NCBI GenBank assembly: GCA_937959115.1
Contig: CALGAW010000011.1
Coordinates: 62,001 to 126,000 of the forward strand
Length of the DNA: 64,000 nucleotides
Direction: 5' to 3'
Source: an uncultured Saprospiraceae bacterium
GTDB lineage: Bacteria > Bacteroidota > Bacteroidia > Chitinophagales > Saprospiraceae
Shown: positions 8,010 through 17,760 of the stretch, piece after piece
Numbering within the stretch: position 1 is the first letter of the stretch
Layout: each line of letters starts with the position of its first letter
Made by a program: the position numbers and the translations under genes
The notes under the pieces: model-generated
Databases searched by the model: none
What the model was told of the DNA's origin: nothing
The model's input: only the letters and a program-made list of their open reading frames with translations

Positions 8010-11000
8010 TTATCGTAGTAGTGTGACATCACCTTGATGCTGAAACACTTCACCATCTTCATACTCGACTTCAAGAACATAAGCAAACACATTACTATTC
8101 ATCTCTTGTCCTTTATATCTTCCATCCCAACCATAAACAGGATCGTTTACAGGAAAGTCTTTTCCTTCAAAAACGAGCTCTCCCCATCGGTCAAAGACTT
8201 TAAGGTATCGAATTCTTGTAATATCTTCTCCACCATGTATCATAAATACATCATTGTTTCCATCATCATTTGGTGTGAATCCAGTTGGAATAAAGATGTT
8301 TCTGTCGTTTGTAACAAAAATTGTGATATCATCTGAAATCTGACATCCGTTAGGATCAGAAAGACTCATGATATAAGTGGTTTGGTATTCTGGCTGCGCT
8401 ACTGGATTTGGACATGACTCACAACTTAATCCAGTTGTTGGAGTCCAAGTAATATTTAATCCAGCTGTTGGAACATTAATATTAGGGTTTAGCGTAATAG
8501 AATCTCCATATTGAATCGTTTGATCAGCGCCTAAGTCCATTTCTAGGACAACAGGCTCTGCAACAGAAATTGAATCCAAATAAGAACAACCATTTACATC
8601 TTGTACATGAACTCCGTAATCACCAGCTTCTAGTCCGATAAACGTCGCTCCTGGCTGATAATCGACTCCATTGATAGAATAGAAATATGGAGCTGTTCCA
8701 CCTTGTGCATTTGTAATCGTAACGCTTCCATTTTCAAATCCGTTACAGCTGGTACTAGTTGATGTTGCAGATGCGCTTACAGGATTCGGCTGACCAATCG
8801 TTATTGCGTCCGTAATGACACAACCATTATTATCTGTAATTGTAGCTTGGTAAGTCCCTGCTCCAACATTATTCAAATCGAAACCAGTATCACCATTACT
8901 CCAAACAATTGTATACCCAGGAACTCCGCCCTGAACAGTAATCGTTGCACTACCATCAGCTAACCAGGTACATGCTGGTTCACTAACATTGCCGATAACA
9001 GAAGTCACTGGCGAATTCGGTTGCGTAACGCTTACAGATTCTGGCAAAGAAGTACAACCATTGGCATCTGTAACTACAACAGTGTAAGTACCAACACCCA
9101 ACCCGCCAACAGTCTGACTTGTGGAACCACCACCCCATTGATAAGTATAAGGAGGTACGCCATCTGTGACGACAACGGAAACGGTCCCATCATTACCTCC
9201 GAAACAAGCAACTGGTGTCGACGTTATCGCATCTATGGATAACGGAGGAGCGGTGTCTACAAAGAAGGTAGTCGAAGCTGAACATCCATTGGAATCTGTA
9301 GCTGTCACTGAATAAGTACCAGTCACTAAACCACCGATTGTAGGGCCATTCGTATTATTACTCCATTGGTAAGTATAACCTCCAGAGCCACCATTGGCTG
9401 TAACTGTAGCACCACCATCGGCAAGACCACTACAAGATATATTTTGAGGAGTTACAGTCAATTGAATAGCAGTCGGCTCTCCAAGCACTGTGCTTGTTAC
9501 CTGCTGGCAACCATTTGCGTCAGTTACCGTCACCGTAATTAATCCAGCATTTAGTCCATTAACGGATGGAGAGAATCCACCGTTACTCCATTGGTATGTG
9601 TATGGAGGTGTACTGTTGTTGTCAATTGTAACTGTTGCTGTACCATCACCGCCTTGATTACAAGTAAGGTCTGTTCCGTTTATCGAAATCACCAATGCCG
9701 ATGGAGCATTAATTTGAACTGAAGCGACTGTTGTACATCCTTGAATATCAGTTACAGATACGGTATGGATTCCAGGAGTTAAGAAGCTAGTCGTTGGTGA
9801 TGTCTGATTATTATCCCAAATATAGAAGTAAGGTGGTGTTCCTCCTGCGACATTAACAGTCGCAATTCCATCATTCGAGTTAAAACAGGTAGCATCAATT
9901 GGGTTTACAATACTTGCAAGAATAGGAGGAGGGTCAATGACAGAAGCACTTGTTTGCATTGTACATCCATTTGCATCCGTTATGACTACTGTATATGTTC
10001 CACTACTTAAGCCTGTTGGGTCTTCAGCATTAGATCCGTTACTCCAATTATATACATAAGGAGGCGTTCCTCCATTCACAGTAAGATTGATTGTTCCGTT
10101 GGTATCTCCAAAGCAACCCAGTGTTTGTCCAGTCGCGGTTGCACTAATTGCAGTAGGAGCTGTGATCACTACTGAGGCAGTACCAATACATCCATTAAAA
10201 TCTGTCACTAGGACGGTATATGTATTTGGAGACAATCCAGATGCAGTAGGGGAATTTCCACCACCACCTGACCAAACATAAGTATAAGGTAATACACCAC
10301 CATTTACAGTAACGGTTGCTGTACCATCTGTTGAGTTTGAACAGGAAACTGATGTTCCAGATGCTGAAACGACCACTGGAGGTGGTTGAGAGACCACAGC
10401 AGCTGCGGTGGTTGTACATCCATTTCCATCAGTGATTAATACGGTATATGTGTTGGCTGGCAATCCACTTGGATTAGGGGAATTACCTGCTCCGTTATCC
10501 CAGTTATAATTGTAGGGTGGTGTTCCACCTGTTGCAGTTACGGCAACTGACCCAGTACTCGTGCCGTTACAAACAAGAGCTGAGCCTGTAGCACTAGCGA
10601 GTAGAGCAGAACCTGGAGCAACAATTTGAGCTTGAGAAGTAGCAACACATCCATTTGCATCGGTAACGACAACAGTGTACGTACCATCACTTAATCCAGT
10701 TGGATTAGGAATTGTTGCACCGTTACTCCATAGATAAGTATAAGGCAACGAGCCTCCAGCTACAGTAAGTGTAATATCACCATCAGTTCCACCGAAGCAG
10801 GCAACAGTTTCACCCATTGCAGAGGCAGTTAATATTGGTGGTTCAGTGACTATATAGGTGGAAGTAAACATACATCCATTTGCATCTGTTATCGAAACGT
10901 TGTAAGTATTTGCTGGTAAGTTAACCTGAACACCAGTTGCTGGGAGACCATTATCCCAATTATAGGTGTAGCCAGGTGTACCACCAGAAGGAACAACAGT

Positions 11001-14000
11001 GATTCCACCGTTCGTATTTCCATTACACGCTATATTTTGTATTGTAGATGTGGCTCCTAATAAGGGTGGTGCTGTAATCGTAGCCGAAGCACTAGCTGTG
11101 CATCCGGTAGCATCTGTAATGACTACATCATAGGTACCTGGTGTTAATCCAGTAGGGTTTTGAGTCGTTCCACCTCCATTCGTCCATTGAAAAGTATAGG
11201 GTGCAACTCCTAGATTTACGACTAGAGCAATACTACCATCTGTCCCACCACTACAAGCAATGTTTGACCCAAGGGCGCTTGCTGTCATTCCTGTCGCTGG
11301 TTGTGTAATAACAGCGGAGGTAGTTGCTGCACAACCTACAGCATCTGTAACAGTTACTGTATAAGTACCAGCAGGAAGATTGTTTATCGTGGCAGTTGTT
11401 CCTGCATTACTCCAATCATAGGAGTATGGTGTGGTACCGCCTGTTAACGTCACTGTAGCAATACCAGTTAATTCTCCAAAACAAGCCACATTTGTTACAC
11501 TTGTAGTAGGTGAAATAGTATTCGGAGAGGTAAGGGTAACGGTGGCTGTTCCAGTACAATTAATCGCATCTGATACAGTTACTGTATAGGTTCCTGTACC
11601 AAGGCCAGTAGCATTTGGTGTATTTCCAATTGTTGGGTTATTCCATGTATAGGTATATGGAGGAAGTCCACCAGTTGTACTAACTGTTATTGTACCATTC
11701 GTAGACCCTGCACATACAGGATTTGATGGAGTAAGTACTACTGGATAATTTGCTCCTCCAATAACTGTTGCTGAAGCAGTTGCAACACAACCACCAGTAT
11801 CAGAAACAGTAACAATATAAGTGCCAGGAGGTAATGTAGGATTAGAAATAGTAGAACCATTACTCCATTGATAGGTATAAGGAGGGACACCACCATTTGT
11901 TACGGTAACACTGATCGTACCACTTGAACTTGTACAGCCGATATTAGCATCTACTGTGGTCAATGTAAAAGGGATCACAGTAACGGTTACGGAGTCTGTA
12001 AACAAACAATCCCCATTATCAACTAGAACCGTATAAGTCGTTGTTGTGGTTGGCGAAGCTGTTGGTGTAGCAATGGCAGGATTATCCAATCCGATTGTTG
12101 GTGTCCAATTGTAGGTTATGGTTCCTGGCGCTGCAATAGTCGGACAAACATTCATTCGAATATTCGGCTTACGATCGGTAAGACTTGAGGCAGCAAGTAT
12201 ACAACCTGCTCCGAAATCTTGTCTATGATAGATAACTGAAATATTTGGAGTTTGTGTATAGAAAACGTGATCAAAAGCAGAGAATGTTGCATTATCAAAA
12301 CAAACCTCAACTAATAAGTCATCTACTCCATTCCATAGATATCCATTTGTAAATGTAAAGGTATTCCATCCTAAAGTTGTAGTAACAGTACCGGAGTAAA
12401 CCTGAGTAACACCTCCGAGGAAAGTAGGAAGAGGTGTTTCGAATGTATCCGTAACACAACCTATACTTATAGCAAAATTATTGTAGGCTCCAGTACTATT
12501 TTTAGTAGATACATTAAAGGCAAGATCTGTAATTAATCCAGCAGTCATACCTTGAGCAGTTAATTCTGCAGCGGTATATATTGCTTGCCATTTTCCATCA
12601 TGGAAATATCCCATAAATGGTGAACCGGCTTCATTTCCAGTATTCGCAGGTCCTGTGGCTGTAACGTCATTACCAACTGAATAATTTGTTGCTGGACCAC
12701 CACAACCTCCAACAATTATATCACACATTGGTACAGGAGGTGGAACAGTTGACATATAGTCTGCATTTAGGATAACTCCAGCGCCTTCACAAATGGTTGC
12801 TGCGGCAGGTGTTACAACTAATTGACCGTCGATTTGAATATTTACGACATCTGTTACAGAACAGATTCCATCATCGTAAGTTAAGGTATAAGTTATTGGT
12901 GCACTGACTGTGGCAACGGGATTAGCAATATTAGGATTACTAAGTCCAGTAGGAGGTGTCCAGAGATAGGTTCCATTACCAGAACCACCAATCGGGGAAG
13001 CACCCAACTGTATAAGTTGTGTTGACCCTGGACAAATTAAGGTGTCATTTGCATTAATCTCTACACCAGGAACTAAAATATCATATCCAAGAACCTGATC
13101 ACCTGGAACAGGGCAGGCATCATCCGAAATTGTAATGGTAAAAGAATGCACCCCTGCATCGTTAATGGTGGTAGGCCAATTGAACGTGATGATCACTGGA
13201 TTTACACCTGTTGTTGTAACGGTTGCTCCTGGAATCGCTGTGGGTATATTTGTTGTCACCGTCAGTGTATCTGTTGGATCCAAATCTGTTGCGAGAATCG
13301 TAAACCCTAGCGTTTGACCAGCACAAACCTGAAAGACATTTCCATTAACTGTTCCTCCACTTACGCCACCAGGTGTCGGTGGTGTAACATCAGGAGCTGT
13401 ATTTGCACAGGTACCTAGAACAATAACTTGCATATCTCGAACTACTGAACCGATTTTAATACCATTTCTATATTCCTCCACTAATACAGCGAGAATTGCA
13501 ATCTGCGGCCCTGCAGGATTAAATGTCATTTGCCCAGTCAACTGATCAAATCCAAATGAATTTGCTGGAGTAGTAGATATTGGGTAGCCTGCATTAAAAG
13601 GTGGAACATGAGGAACTGGCGCGGTTGCATTATCCAATGGATTTACCAAAGTATAAACCAAACTATCACCGTCAGGGTCAATTGCACCGTGATTATAGTT
13701 TATCAACTGACCTGAACAGAGATAAGGAACAGGACGGGTTGTAAAGTATGGTGAACTATTGCAAGGTGCATTAATATTATTCAACGTTGACTCAACGTAA
13801 AGGTCATATTGTTGAGGATTCTGAGAATTGGTAATTAGCATGTTCCTACAACAAACTGAATAACTAAACACCCAATCTGTACAATTTGAGGGTAGCGTAA
13901 ATGTTCCAGTATAAATGTACTCTTCAATTCCAGGTAATGTTCCTCCGTTACAAGAACTATTAGAAATTTGAGAATTACAAAGATCTGAAACCTCAGAAAA

Positions 14001-14276
14001 ACTTTGTTGTGTCATTGACAAGGTTGTCGTTTGTCCACAAGAAAGAGATGATATTGTAATATTGGGAGAGGCTGGAGCCGAAATTCCATCACAGTCTCTA
14101 TAAAATGCTAATGTGAATTCATACTGATTTCCACCCAAACATGTGTAACTCAAATCAGCTCCTACTGCGTGAGATGCGTATGTTTCATTTACAAATGAGA
14201 ACGTAAAAAAACATAAAATCAAATACGGAACGATTTTGCTAAACAAAAAGTGGGGTTTTCCTAAATGGCCTTTCAT
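8010..14276 (-). CDS. Giant SprB-repeat surface protein with T9SS type B sorting domain
   Basis: 2088 residues. After a signal peptide (cleavage near TYA-SHA, residue 34) comes an N-terminal domain starting SHAVGADLSYTC, which heads many Bacteroidota gliding-motility surface proteins, then PKD/Ig-like strands (CPGSTQLIQLG, CEGAGVILNAD) and an inserted domain with FHDGKWQAIY. Residues about 775-1910 are 15 SprB-type repeats of about 76 residues, each ending in variants of GTYTVVVTDANGC. The C-terminus, from about IFIPTGFTPNDDGNND to the last residue, is the gliding motility-associated C-terminal domain (CHU_C, TIGR04131 type), a T9SS type B sorting signal: note VFDRWGELVFEG and GWDGRYKGQ. The protein is therefore expected to be exported by T9SS and carried on the cell surface as an adhesin. 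It is monocistronic with its own terminator. Confidence 0.93.
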   Translation of the reverse strand: MKGHLGKPHFLFSKIVPYLILCFFTFSFVNETYASHAVGADLSYTCLGGNQYEFTLAFYRDCDGISAPASPNITISSLSCGQTTTLSMTQQSFSEVSDLCNSQISNSSCNGGTLPGIEEYIYTGTFTLPSNCTDWVFSYSVCCRNMLITNSQNPQQYDLYVESTLNNINAPCNSSPYFTTRPVPYLCSGQLINYNHGAIDPDGDSLVYTLVNPLDNATAPVPHVPPFNAGYPISTTPANSFGFDQLTGQMTFNPAGPQIAILAVLVEEYRNGIKIGSVVRDMQVIVLGTCANTAPDVTPPTPGGVSGGTVNGNVFQVCAGQTLGFTILATDLDPTDTLTVTTNIPTAIPGATVTTTGVNPVIITFNWPTTINDAGVHSFTITISDDACPVPGDQVLGYDILVPGVEINANDTLICPGSTQLIQLGASPIGGSGNGTYLWTPPTGLSNPNIANPVATVSAPITYTLTYDDGICSVTDVVNIQIDGQLVVTPAAATICEGAGVILNADYMSTVPPPVPMCDIIVGGCGGPATNYSVGNDVTATGPANTGNEAGSPFMGYFHDGKWQAIYTAAELTAQGMTAGLITDLAFNVSTKNSTGAYNNFAISIGCVTDTFETPLPTFLGGVTQVYSGTVTTTLGWNTFTFTNGYLWNGVDDLLVEVCFDNATFSAFDHVFYTQTPNISVIYHRQDFGAGCILAASSLTDRKPNIRMNVCPTIAAPGTITYNWTPTIGLDNPAIATPTASPTTTTTYTVLVDNGDCLFTDSVTVTVIPFTLTTVDANIGCTSSSGTISVTVTNGGVPPYTYQWSNGSTISNPTLPPGTYIVTVSDTGGCVATASATVIGGANYPVVLTPSNPVCAGSTNGTITVSTTGGLPPYTYTWNNPTIGNTPNATGLGTGTYTVTVSDAINCTGTATVTLTSPNTISPTTSVTNVACFGELTGIATVTLTGGTTPYSYDWSNAGTTATINNLPAGTYTVTVTDAVGCAATTSAVITQPATGMTASALGSNIACSGGTDGSIALVVNLGVAPYTFQWTNGGGTTQNPTGLTPGTYDVVITDATGCTASASATITAPPLLGATSTIQNIACNGNTNGGITVVPSGGTPGYTYNWDNGLPATGVQVNLPANTYNVSITDANGCMFTSTYIVTEPPILTASAMGETVACFGGTDGDITLTVAGGSLPYTYLWSNGATIPNPTGLSDGTYTVVVTDANGCVATSQAQIVAPGSALLASATGSALVCNGTSTGSVAVTATGGTPPYNYNWDNGAGNSPNPSGLPANTYTVLITDGNGCTTTAAAVVSQPPPVVVSASGTSVSCSNSTDGTATVTVNGGVLPYTYVWSGGGGNSPTASGLSPNTYTVLVTDFNGCIGTASVVITAPTAISATATGQTLGCFGDTNGTINLTVNGGTPPYVYNWSNGSNAEDPTGLSSGTYTVVITDANGCTMQTSASVIDPPPILASIVNPIDATCFNSNDGIATVNVAGGTPPYFYIWDNNQTSPTTSFLTPGIHTVSVTDIQGCTTVASVQINAPSALVISINGTDLTCNQGGDGTATVTIDNNSTPPYTYQWSNGGFSPSVNGLNAGLITVTVTDANGCQQVTSTVLGEPTAIQLTVTPQNISCSGLADGGATVTANGGSGGYTYQWSNNTNGPTIGGLVTGTYSVTATDSNGCSASTTFFVDTAPPLSIDAITSTPVACFGGNDGTVSVVVTDGVPPYTYQWGGGSTSQTVGGLGVGTYTVVVTDANGCTSLPESVSVTQPNSPVTSVIGNVSEPACTWLADGSATITVQGGVPGYTIVWSNGDTGFDLNNVGAGTYQATITDNNGCVITDAITIGQPNPVSASATSTSTSCNGFENGSVTITNAQGGTAPYFYSINGVDYQPGATFIGLEAGDYGVHVQDVNGCSYLDSISVAEPVVLEMDLGADQTIQYGDSITLNPNINVPTAGLNITWTPTTGLSCESCPNPVAQPEYQTTYIMSLSDPNGCQISDDITIFVTNDRNIFIPTGFTPNDDGNNDVFMIHGGEDITRIRYLKVFDRWGELVFEGKDFPVNDPVYGWDGRYKGQEMNSNVFAYVLEVEYEDGEVFQHQGDVTLLR
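8545..11955 (-). repeat. SprB-type tandem repeat array, 15 units
   Basis: Within the 2088-residue adhesin, about 15 tandem units of roughly 228 bases encode C-[x]-G-[x]-DG-T/S-I…-GGTPPYTY-W-[x]-G…-GTYTV-x-V-TDANGC. Units are diverged at the DNA level but regular in length, so this is an old protein-level array rather than a recent slippage repeat. Confidence 0.85.
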
Positions 14277-14327
14277 AAGTTAATTTTTAATGAAGTTTCG
14301 GTCATAATAAATTTTATAAACTATACA

Positions 14328-14399
14328 TGCTTGAAATACAAGCACTTACTTGAGAACAAATAATTTGTGAGTAAATTATTTAAATTTTATCTCAAGTAA
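14328..14399. repeat. Two nested-style inverted repeats upstream of the SprB-repeat adhesin gene
   Basis: TGCTTG (14328-14333) pairs with CAAGCA (14339-14344). A second pair, TTACTTGAGA (14346-14355) and TCTCAAGTAA (14390-14399), is a perfect 10-base inverted repeat with a 34-base AT-rich spacer. Both lie 50-125 bases upstream of the start at 14276. They could be operator sites or a leader structure; neither has a terminator-like T-tract. Confidence 0.35.
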
Positions 14400-14517
14400 T
14401 ATGTTCACAGGCATTAAAATTTGCCTTAAAAATACTTAATTTTCGCGAGAATACATTCTATTCTGGCATAATATTATTCCTACAATTTAAAACTCATTTA
14501 AGAGCTTAAGCTTGCTT

Positions 14518-15750
14518 TTACAATGGGGTTGAAAAACTGTTATCAAACAATTCTTCATACTTATATCTTTTCTCTTCAACATTTCCATTCTTATCCAAAT
14601 GCTTTCTGAATTTAGTGGCAAATGCAATCATTTTATTTTTCTCTTTACTACTCATGCTCATTTTCTCAATTGCATTCTTTTCAAAGGGGCTGATTGGAAT
14701 TGTGTAATAATTCTTTTTAGCTATTGAAGCTTCAGTTTGATGAATGTATCGCCATAAAAGAGAATAGCTAGCATCTTCAAGTGTGATTTTTTGCTCCGAT
14801 TTGTTCTTTTTAAACTCAACCTCAACTAAAAGCCCTCCTTCTGTATCTGTTTTTCTTTGATTTGAAATAAAATTGCCTAAAGAATACGTGATTAGTGCAT
14901 TGTTGGATTTAGTACCTTTCAATTTAGTGGTTTCAATGGGTTGTATGACATGAGGGTGCGAACCAATAACAGCATCAACATCTTTACTGACTAGCCAATT
15001 GGCTAACTTTATTTGTTCTTGATTTGGCAATAACTTGTATTCTTTCCCCCAATGAATCAATGCAACAATGATATCAGCTCCTTTACTTTTTGCGTTTTTT
15101 ATGTCTCTTTCTATTTCTAATGAATCGATTCGATTGACAATTGAGGGTGGAATATCAGGCATTCCATTTGTGCCGTAAGTACAATTTAAAAAGGCAATCT
15201 TAATGTCGTTTTTTTCAACAATCAAAGGATATTTTGATGTTCTTTCTTTGTGATTTCTAAACGTCCCTGTGGCAAGTAATTCTTGTTTTTCAAGTGCATC
15301 AAGTGTATGATCTAACCCAACCTTTCCCGCATCATTTGAATGGTTATTAGCGGTGACAACAAGGTCAAAACCAGCGTCTTTCAATCCTTTTGCAAGGGCA
15401 TCAGGACTACGAAAATGAGGATATCCAACATAAGGAGGTAAGCCAGGTAATGTTACTTCTAAATTTGCAACAGCGATATCAGCCTTAGCCACAATAGGCT
15501 CTAGGTATTTGAAACAATTGGAGTAATTGTATTCACCAGTCTGCTCATCAAGTGCTGACTTGATCTGAGGGTCATGCCCCATCACATCGCCTACAAACAA
15601 TAGCTTTACGGAAGTCACGTTTTCCTTTTCAGCTGATTGCTCCTTAGTTGTAGGAGTTTCTTGAACAGCCGTAGAAGGAATTGTGCTTTTGCAGCTAAAG
15701 ATGAAGAAATGCAACAGTATGATTGTTGTATATTCTTTGAAATATCGCAT
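14518..15750 (-). CDS. CapA/PgsA-family lipoprotein (metallophosphatase-like fold)
   Basis: 410 residues from the ATG at 15750 (a TTG lies directly before it). A lipoprotein signal leads to the cysteine in FFIFSC. The body carries the features of the CapA family (poly-gamma-glutamate synthesis capsule protein, PGA_cap): LLFVGDVMGHD, ADIAVANLEVTLPG, TANNHSNDAGKVGLDHT, IHWGKEY, and ADAVIGSHPHVIQP-type DVDAVIGSHPHVIQP. These are metal-site residues of a calcineurin-like phosphoesterase fold. In some firmicutes CapA acts in capsule polymer export; in Bacteroidota single CapA-like lipoproteins of unknown role are common. No pgsB or pgsC genes are adjacent, so a role in polyglutamate is not supported here. 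Confidence 0.88.
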   Translation of the reverse strand: MRYFKEYTTIILLHFFIFSCKSTIPSTAVQETPTTKEQSAEKENVTSVKLLFVGDVMGHDPQIKSALDEQTGEYNYSNCFKYLEPIVAKADIAVANLEVTLPGLPPYVGYPHFRSPDALAKGLKDAGFDLVVTANNHSNDAGKVGLDHTLDALEKQELLATGTFRNHKERTSKYPLIVEKNDIKIAFLNCTYGTNGMPDIPPSIVNRIDSLEIERDIKNAKSKGADIIVALIHWGKEYKLLPNQEQIKLANWLVSKDVDAVIGSHPHVIQPIETTKLKGTKSNNALITYSLGNFISNQRKTDTEGGLLVEVEFKKNKSEQKITLEDASYSLLWRYIHQTEASIAKKNYYTIPISPFEKNAIEKMSMSSKEKNKMIAFATKFRKHLDKNGNVEEKRYKYEELFDNSFSTPL

Positions 15751-15907
15751 CAAAAGTATTACAATTATATTGAATTATGTAAGTGCAAATCATAGTGTAG
15801 GTAACCTATGACAACTACAAAACGAAGGGTGTTCTAAAAACGTCCCCTAAACATTGATATTTTTTTACTCTTCTGAGCTAACCAACTGATTATCTTTCAA
15901 ATACATT

Positions 15908-17539
15908 TTAAACAGTTACACCAATTAAAGCATCTCGTTGTTGCTTGATTCGATCTGACTTCAGATATTCATTGTAGTCCATCAAACTGTCAATAGCACC
16001 ACCAGGCATAATTTCAAGTATCCGATTGGTGGTCGTCTGTACCAACTCGTGATCATGAGAAGATAAAATCAAATTACCAGTAAAAGAAGTTAACGCGTTG
16101 TTGAAAGCAGTGATAGATTCCAAGTCCAAATGACTTGTTGGTTCGTCCAATAACAAGAAATTAGGCTCCGCGAGCATCATTTTACTCAGCATACAGCGAA
16201 CTTTTTCTCCTCCTGATAAAACACTAGATTGCTTGTAAACTTCTTCACCTGAAAACAGCATTCGTCCTAAAAATCCACGGATAAACTGCTCATCTTTTTC
16301 TTCAGAATACTGTCTTAGCCAGTTGATTAAGTCCATTTCATTTGCATCAACAAAATACTCTTCATTCTCATTTGGCAAGTACGCTTTTGTAATTGTCTGC
16401 CCCCATTCGATGATACCCGAATCAGGTTTTGACCGACCAGCCAAAATTTCATAAAACGCAGTAATTGCTGTGGCTTCAGAACTTACTAAGGCAATCTTCT
16501 CTTTAGCATTCATTGTGAAAGACACATTTGAAAACAAAACTTGTCCGCTTTCATCCTTTTTACTAAGATTTTCAACATGCAAGATCTGATCACCTGGCTC
16601 ACGTTCTGGCTTGAAATGGATAAATGGGTACTTTCTAGTAGAAGGCCTAATTTCTTCTATATTCAGTTTCTCAAGTGCTTTCTTCCTACTTGTAGCTTGC
16701 TTTGATTTTGAGGCATTCGCACTAAATCGAGAGATAAACTCTTGCATCTCTTTTCTCTTTTGCTCCACCTTCTTGTTTTTATTAGCCAATTGCGCTGACA
16801 TCAACTGACTGGATTCATACCAGAAAGTATAGTTACCAGTGTAGTTCCTAATTTTACCATAGTCTATATCAGTAACGTGTGTACAAACCATATCAAGGAA
16901 GTAACGATCATGCGATACAACGATAACTGTATTCTTAAAACCTGCCAAAAAATCAGCTAGCCAAGTAATCGTTTTAGGATCCAAGTCGTTGGTAGGCTCA
17001 TCTAGTAATAGGATATCAGGATTGCCAAATAATGCTTGTGCAAGTAGAACCTTTACTTTCTCAGGTCCACTAATTTCCTTCATTTTTTTATAGTGCAAGC
17101 TTTCACTCACACCTAAATTACTAAGGAGTTCTGCAGCATCGCTTTCTGCAGTCCAACCGCCCATTTCTCCGAACTCGTTTTCTAAATCGGCGGCTCTCAA
17201 TCCTTCTTCATCCGTTGCTTCAGGATTCATGTAAATGGCATTTTTCTCTGCCATTATACCGTACATTTCCTTATGCCCCATAATAACAGTATCAAGCAAC
17301 TGTTCTTCTTCGTATTCGAAGTGATTCTGCTTCAAGACTGCCATTCTGTTACCAGGCTCTAAATGGACATGTCCCCTTGTAGGATCAAGCTCATTAGACA
17401 ACATCTTTAAAAACGTGGATTTTCCGGCACCGTTAGCACCAATTACCCCATAGCAATTTCCTTTTGTAAACTTAAGGTCTACATCATCAAACAAAATTCG
17501 TTTGCCATATTGAAGGCCCAATCCACTAACTGATAACAT
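15908..17539 (-). CDS. ABC-F family ATPase (YbiT-like)
   Basis: 543 residues with two ABC domains and no membrane segment, as in ABC-F translation factors. Domain 1 has Walker A GANGAGKST (residues 34-42), an atypical signature ISGPEKVKVLLAQAL and Walker B DILLLDEPTNDLD. The linker (about 240-310) is rich in lysine and glutamate. Domain 2 has a weak Walker A region (SSEATAITAFYE), a canonical LSGGEKVRCML signature and FLLLDEPTSHLD. The degenerate first signature is also seen in E. coli YbiT, which this resembles in length and motifs. ABC-F proteins bind the ribosomal E site and act on stalled or initiating ribosomes. The missing GKS/GKT in the second Walker A is worth noting. The gene stands alone. 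Confidence 0.9.
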   Translation of the reverse strand: MLSVSGLGLQYGKRILFDDVDLKFTKGNCYGVIGANGAGKSTFLKMLSNELDPTRGHVHLEPGNRMAVLKQNHFEYEEEQLLDTVIMGHKEMYGIMAEKNAIYMNPEATDEEGLRAADLENEFGEMGGWTAESDAAELLSNLGVSESLHYKKMKEISGPEKVKVLLAQALFGNPDILLLDEPTNDLDPKTITWLADFLAGFKNTVIVVSHDRYFLDMVCTHVTDIDYGKIRNYTGNYTFWYESSQLMSAQLANKNKKVEQKRKEMQEFISRFSANASKSKQATSRKKALEKLNIEEIRPSTRKYPFIHFKPEREPGDQILHVENLSKKDESGQVLFSNVSFTMNAKEKIALVSSEATAITAFYEILAGRSKPDSGIIEWGQTITKAYLPNENEEYFVDANEMDLINWLRQYSEEKDEQFIRGFLGRMLFSGEEVYKQSSVLSGGEKVRCMLSKMMLAEPNFLLLDEPTSHLDLESITAFNNALTSFTGNLILSSHDHELVQTTTNRILEIMPGGAIDSLMDYNEYLKSDRIKQQRDALIGVTV

Positions 17540-17599
17540 AATATATTAATTTGCAACTATTTAAATAGAATTGAGATATACAATTCTCGAAATAGAATG

Positions 17600-17607
17600 C
17601 AAAGGTA
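17600..17607 (-). promoter_or_regulatory. Possible -7 box upstream of the ABC-F gene
   Basis: On the minus strand this reads TACCTTTG followed by C, a perfect match to TAnnTTTG, about 60 bases before the ATG at 17539. No clear TTTG lies at the expected -33 distance, so the call is tentative. Confidence 0.4.
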
Positions 17608-17620
17608 GGGAAAAAAGATG

Positions 17621-17649
17621 GAAGACGGAAGATGAGAGACGGAAGATAA
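17621..17649. repeat. Short purine-rich tandem repeat
   Basis: GAAGACGGAAGATGA (17621-17635) is followed directly by GAGACGGAAGATAA (17636-17649). Two imperfect units lie between the divergent ABC-F and trmH genes. All purines are on one strand; function is unknown. Confidence 0.6.
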
Positions 17650-17760
17650 TGTGATGATGTATCTGAAGTTATTGGTTGTACTTGGCAAATACGGGAGACA
17701 GAATCTAAGGAGGTACTTGCGTCTCTTCCCTCCTCTCCAAAAAATTCAGTACATTGCGAC

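Noticed and set aside
15748-15760. TACTTTTG match on the minus strand at the CapA gene start
   Set aside because: It abuts the ATG at 15750, so a transcript started from it would lack the start codon; chance match.
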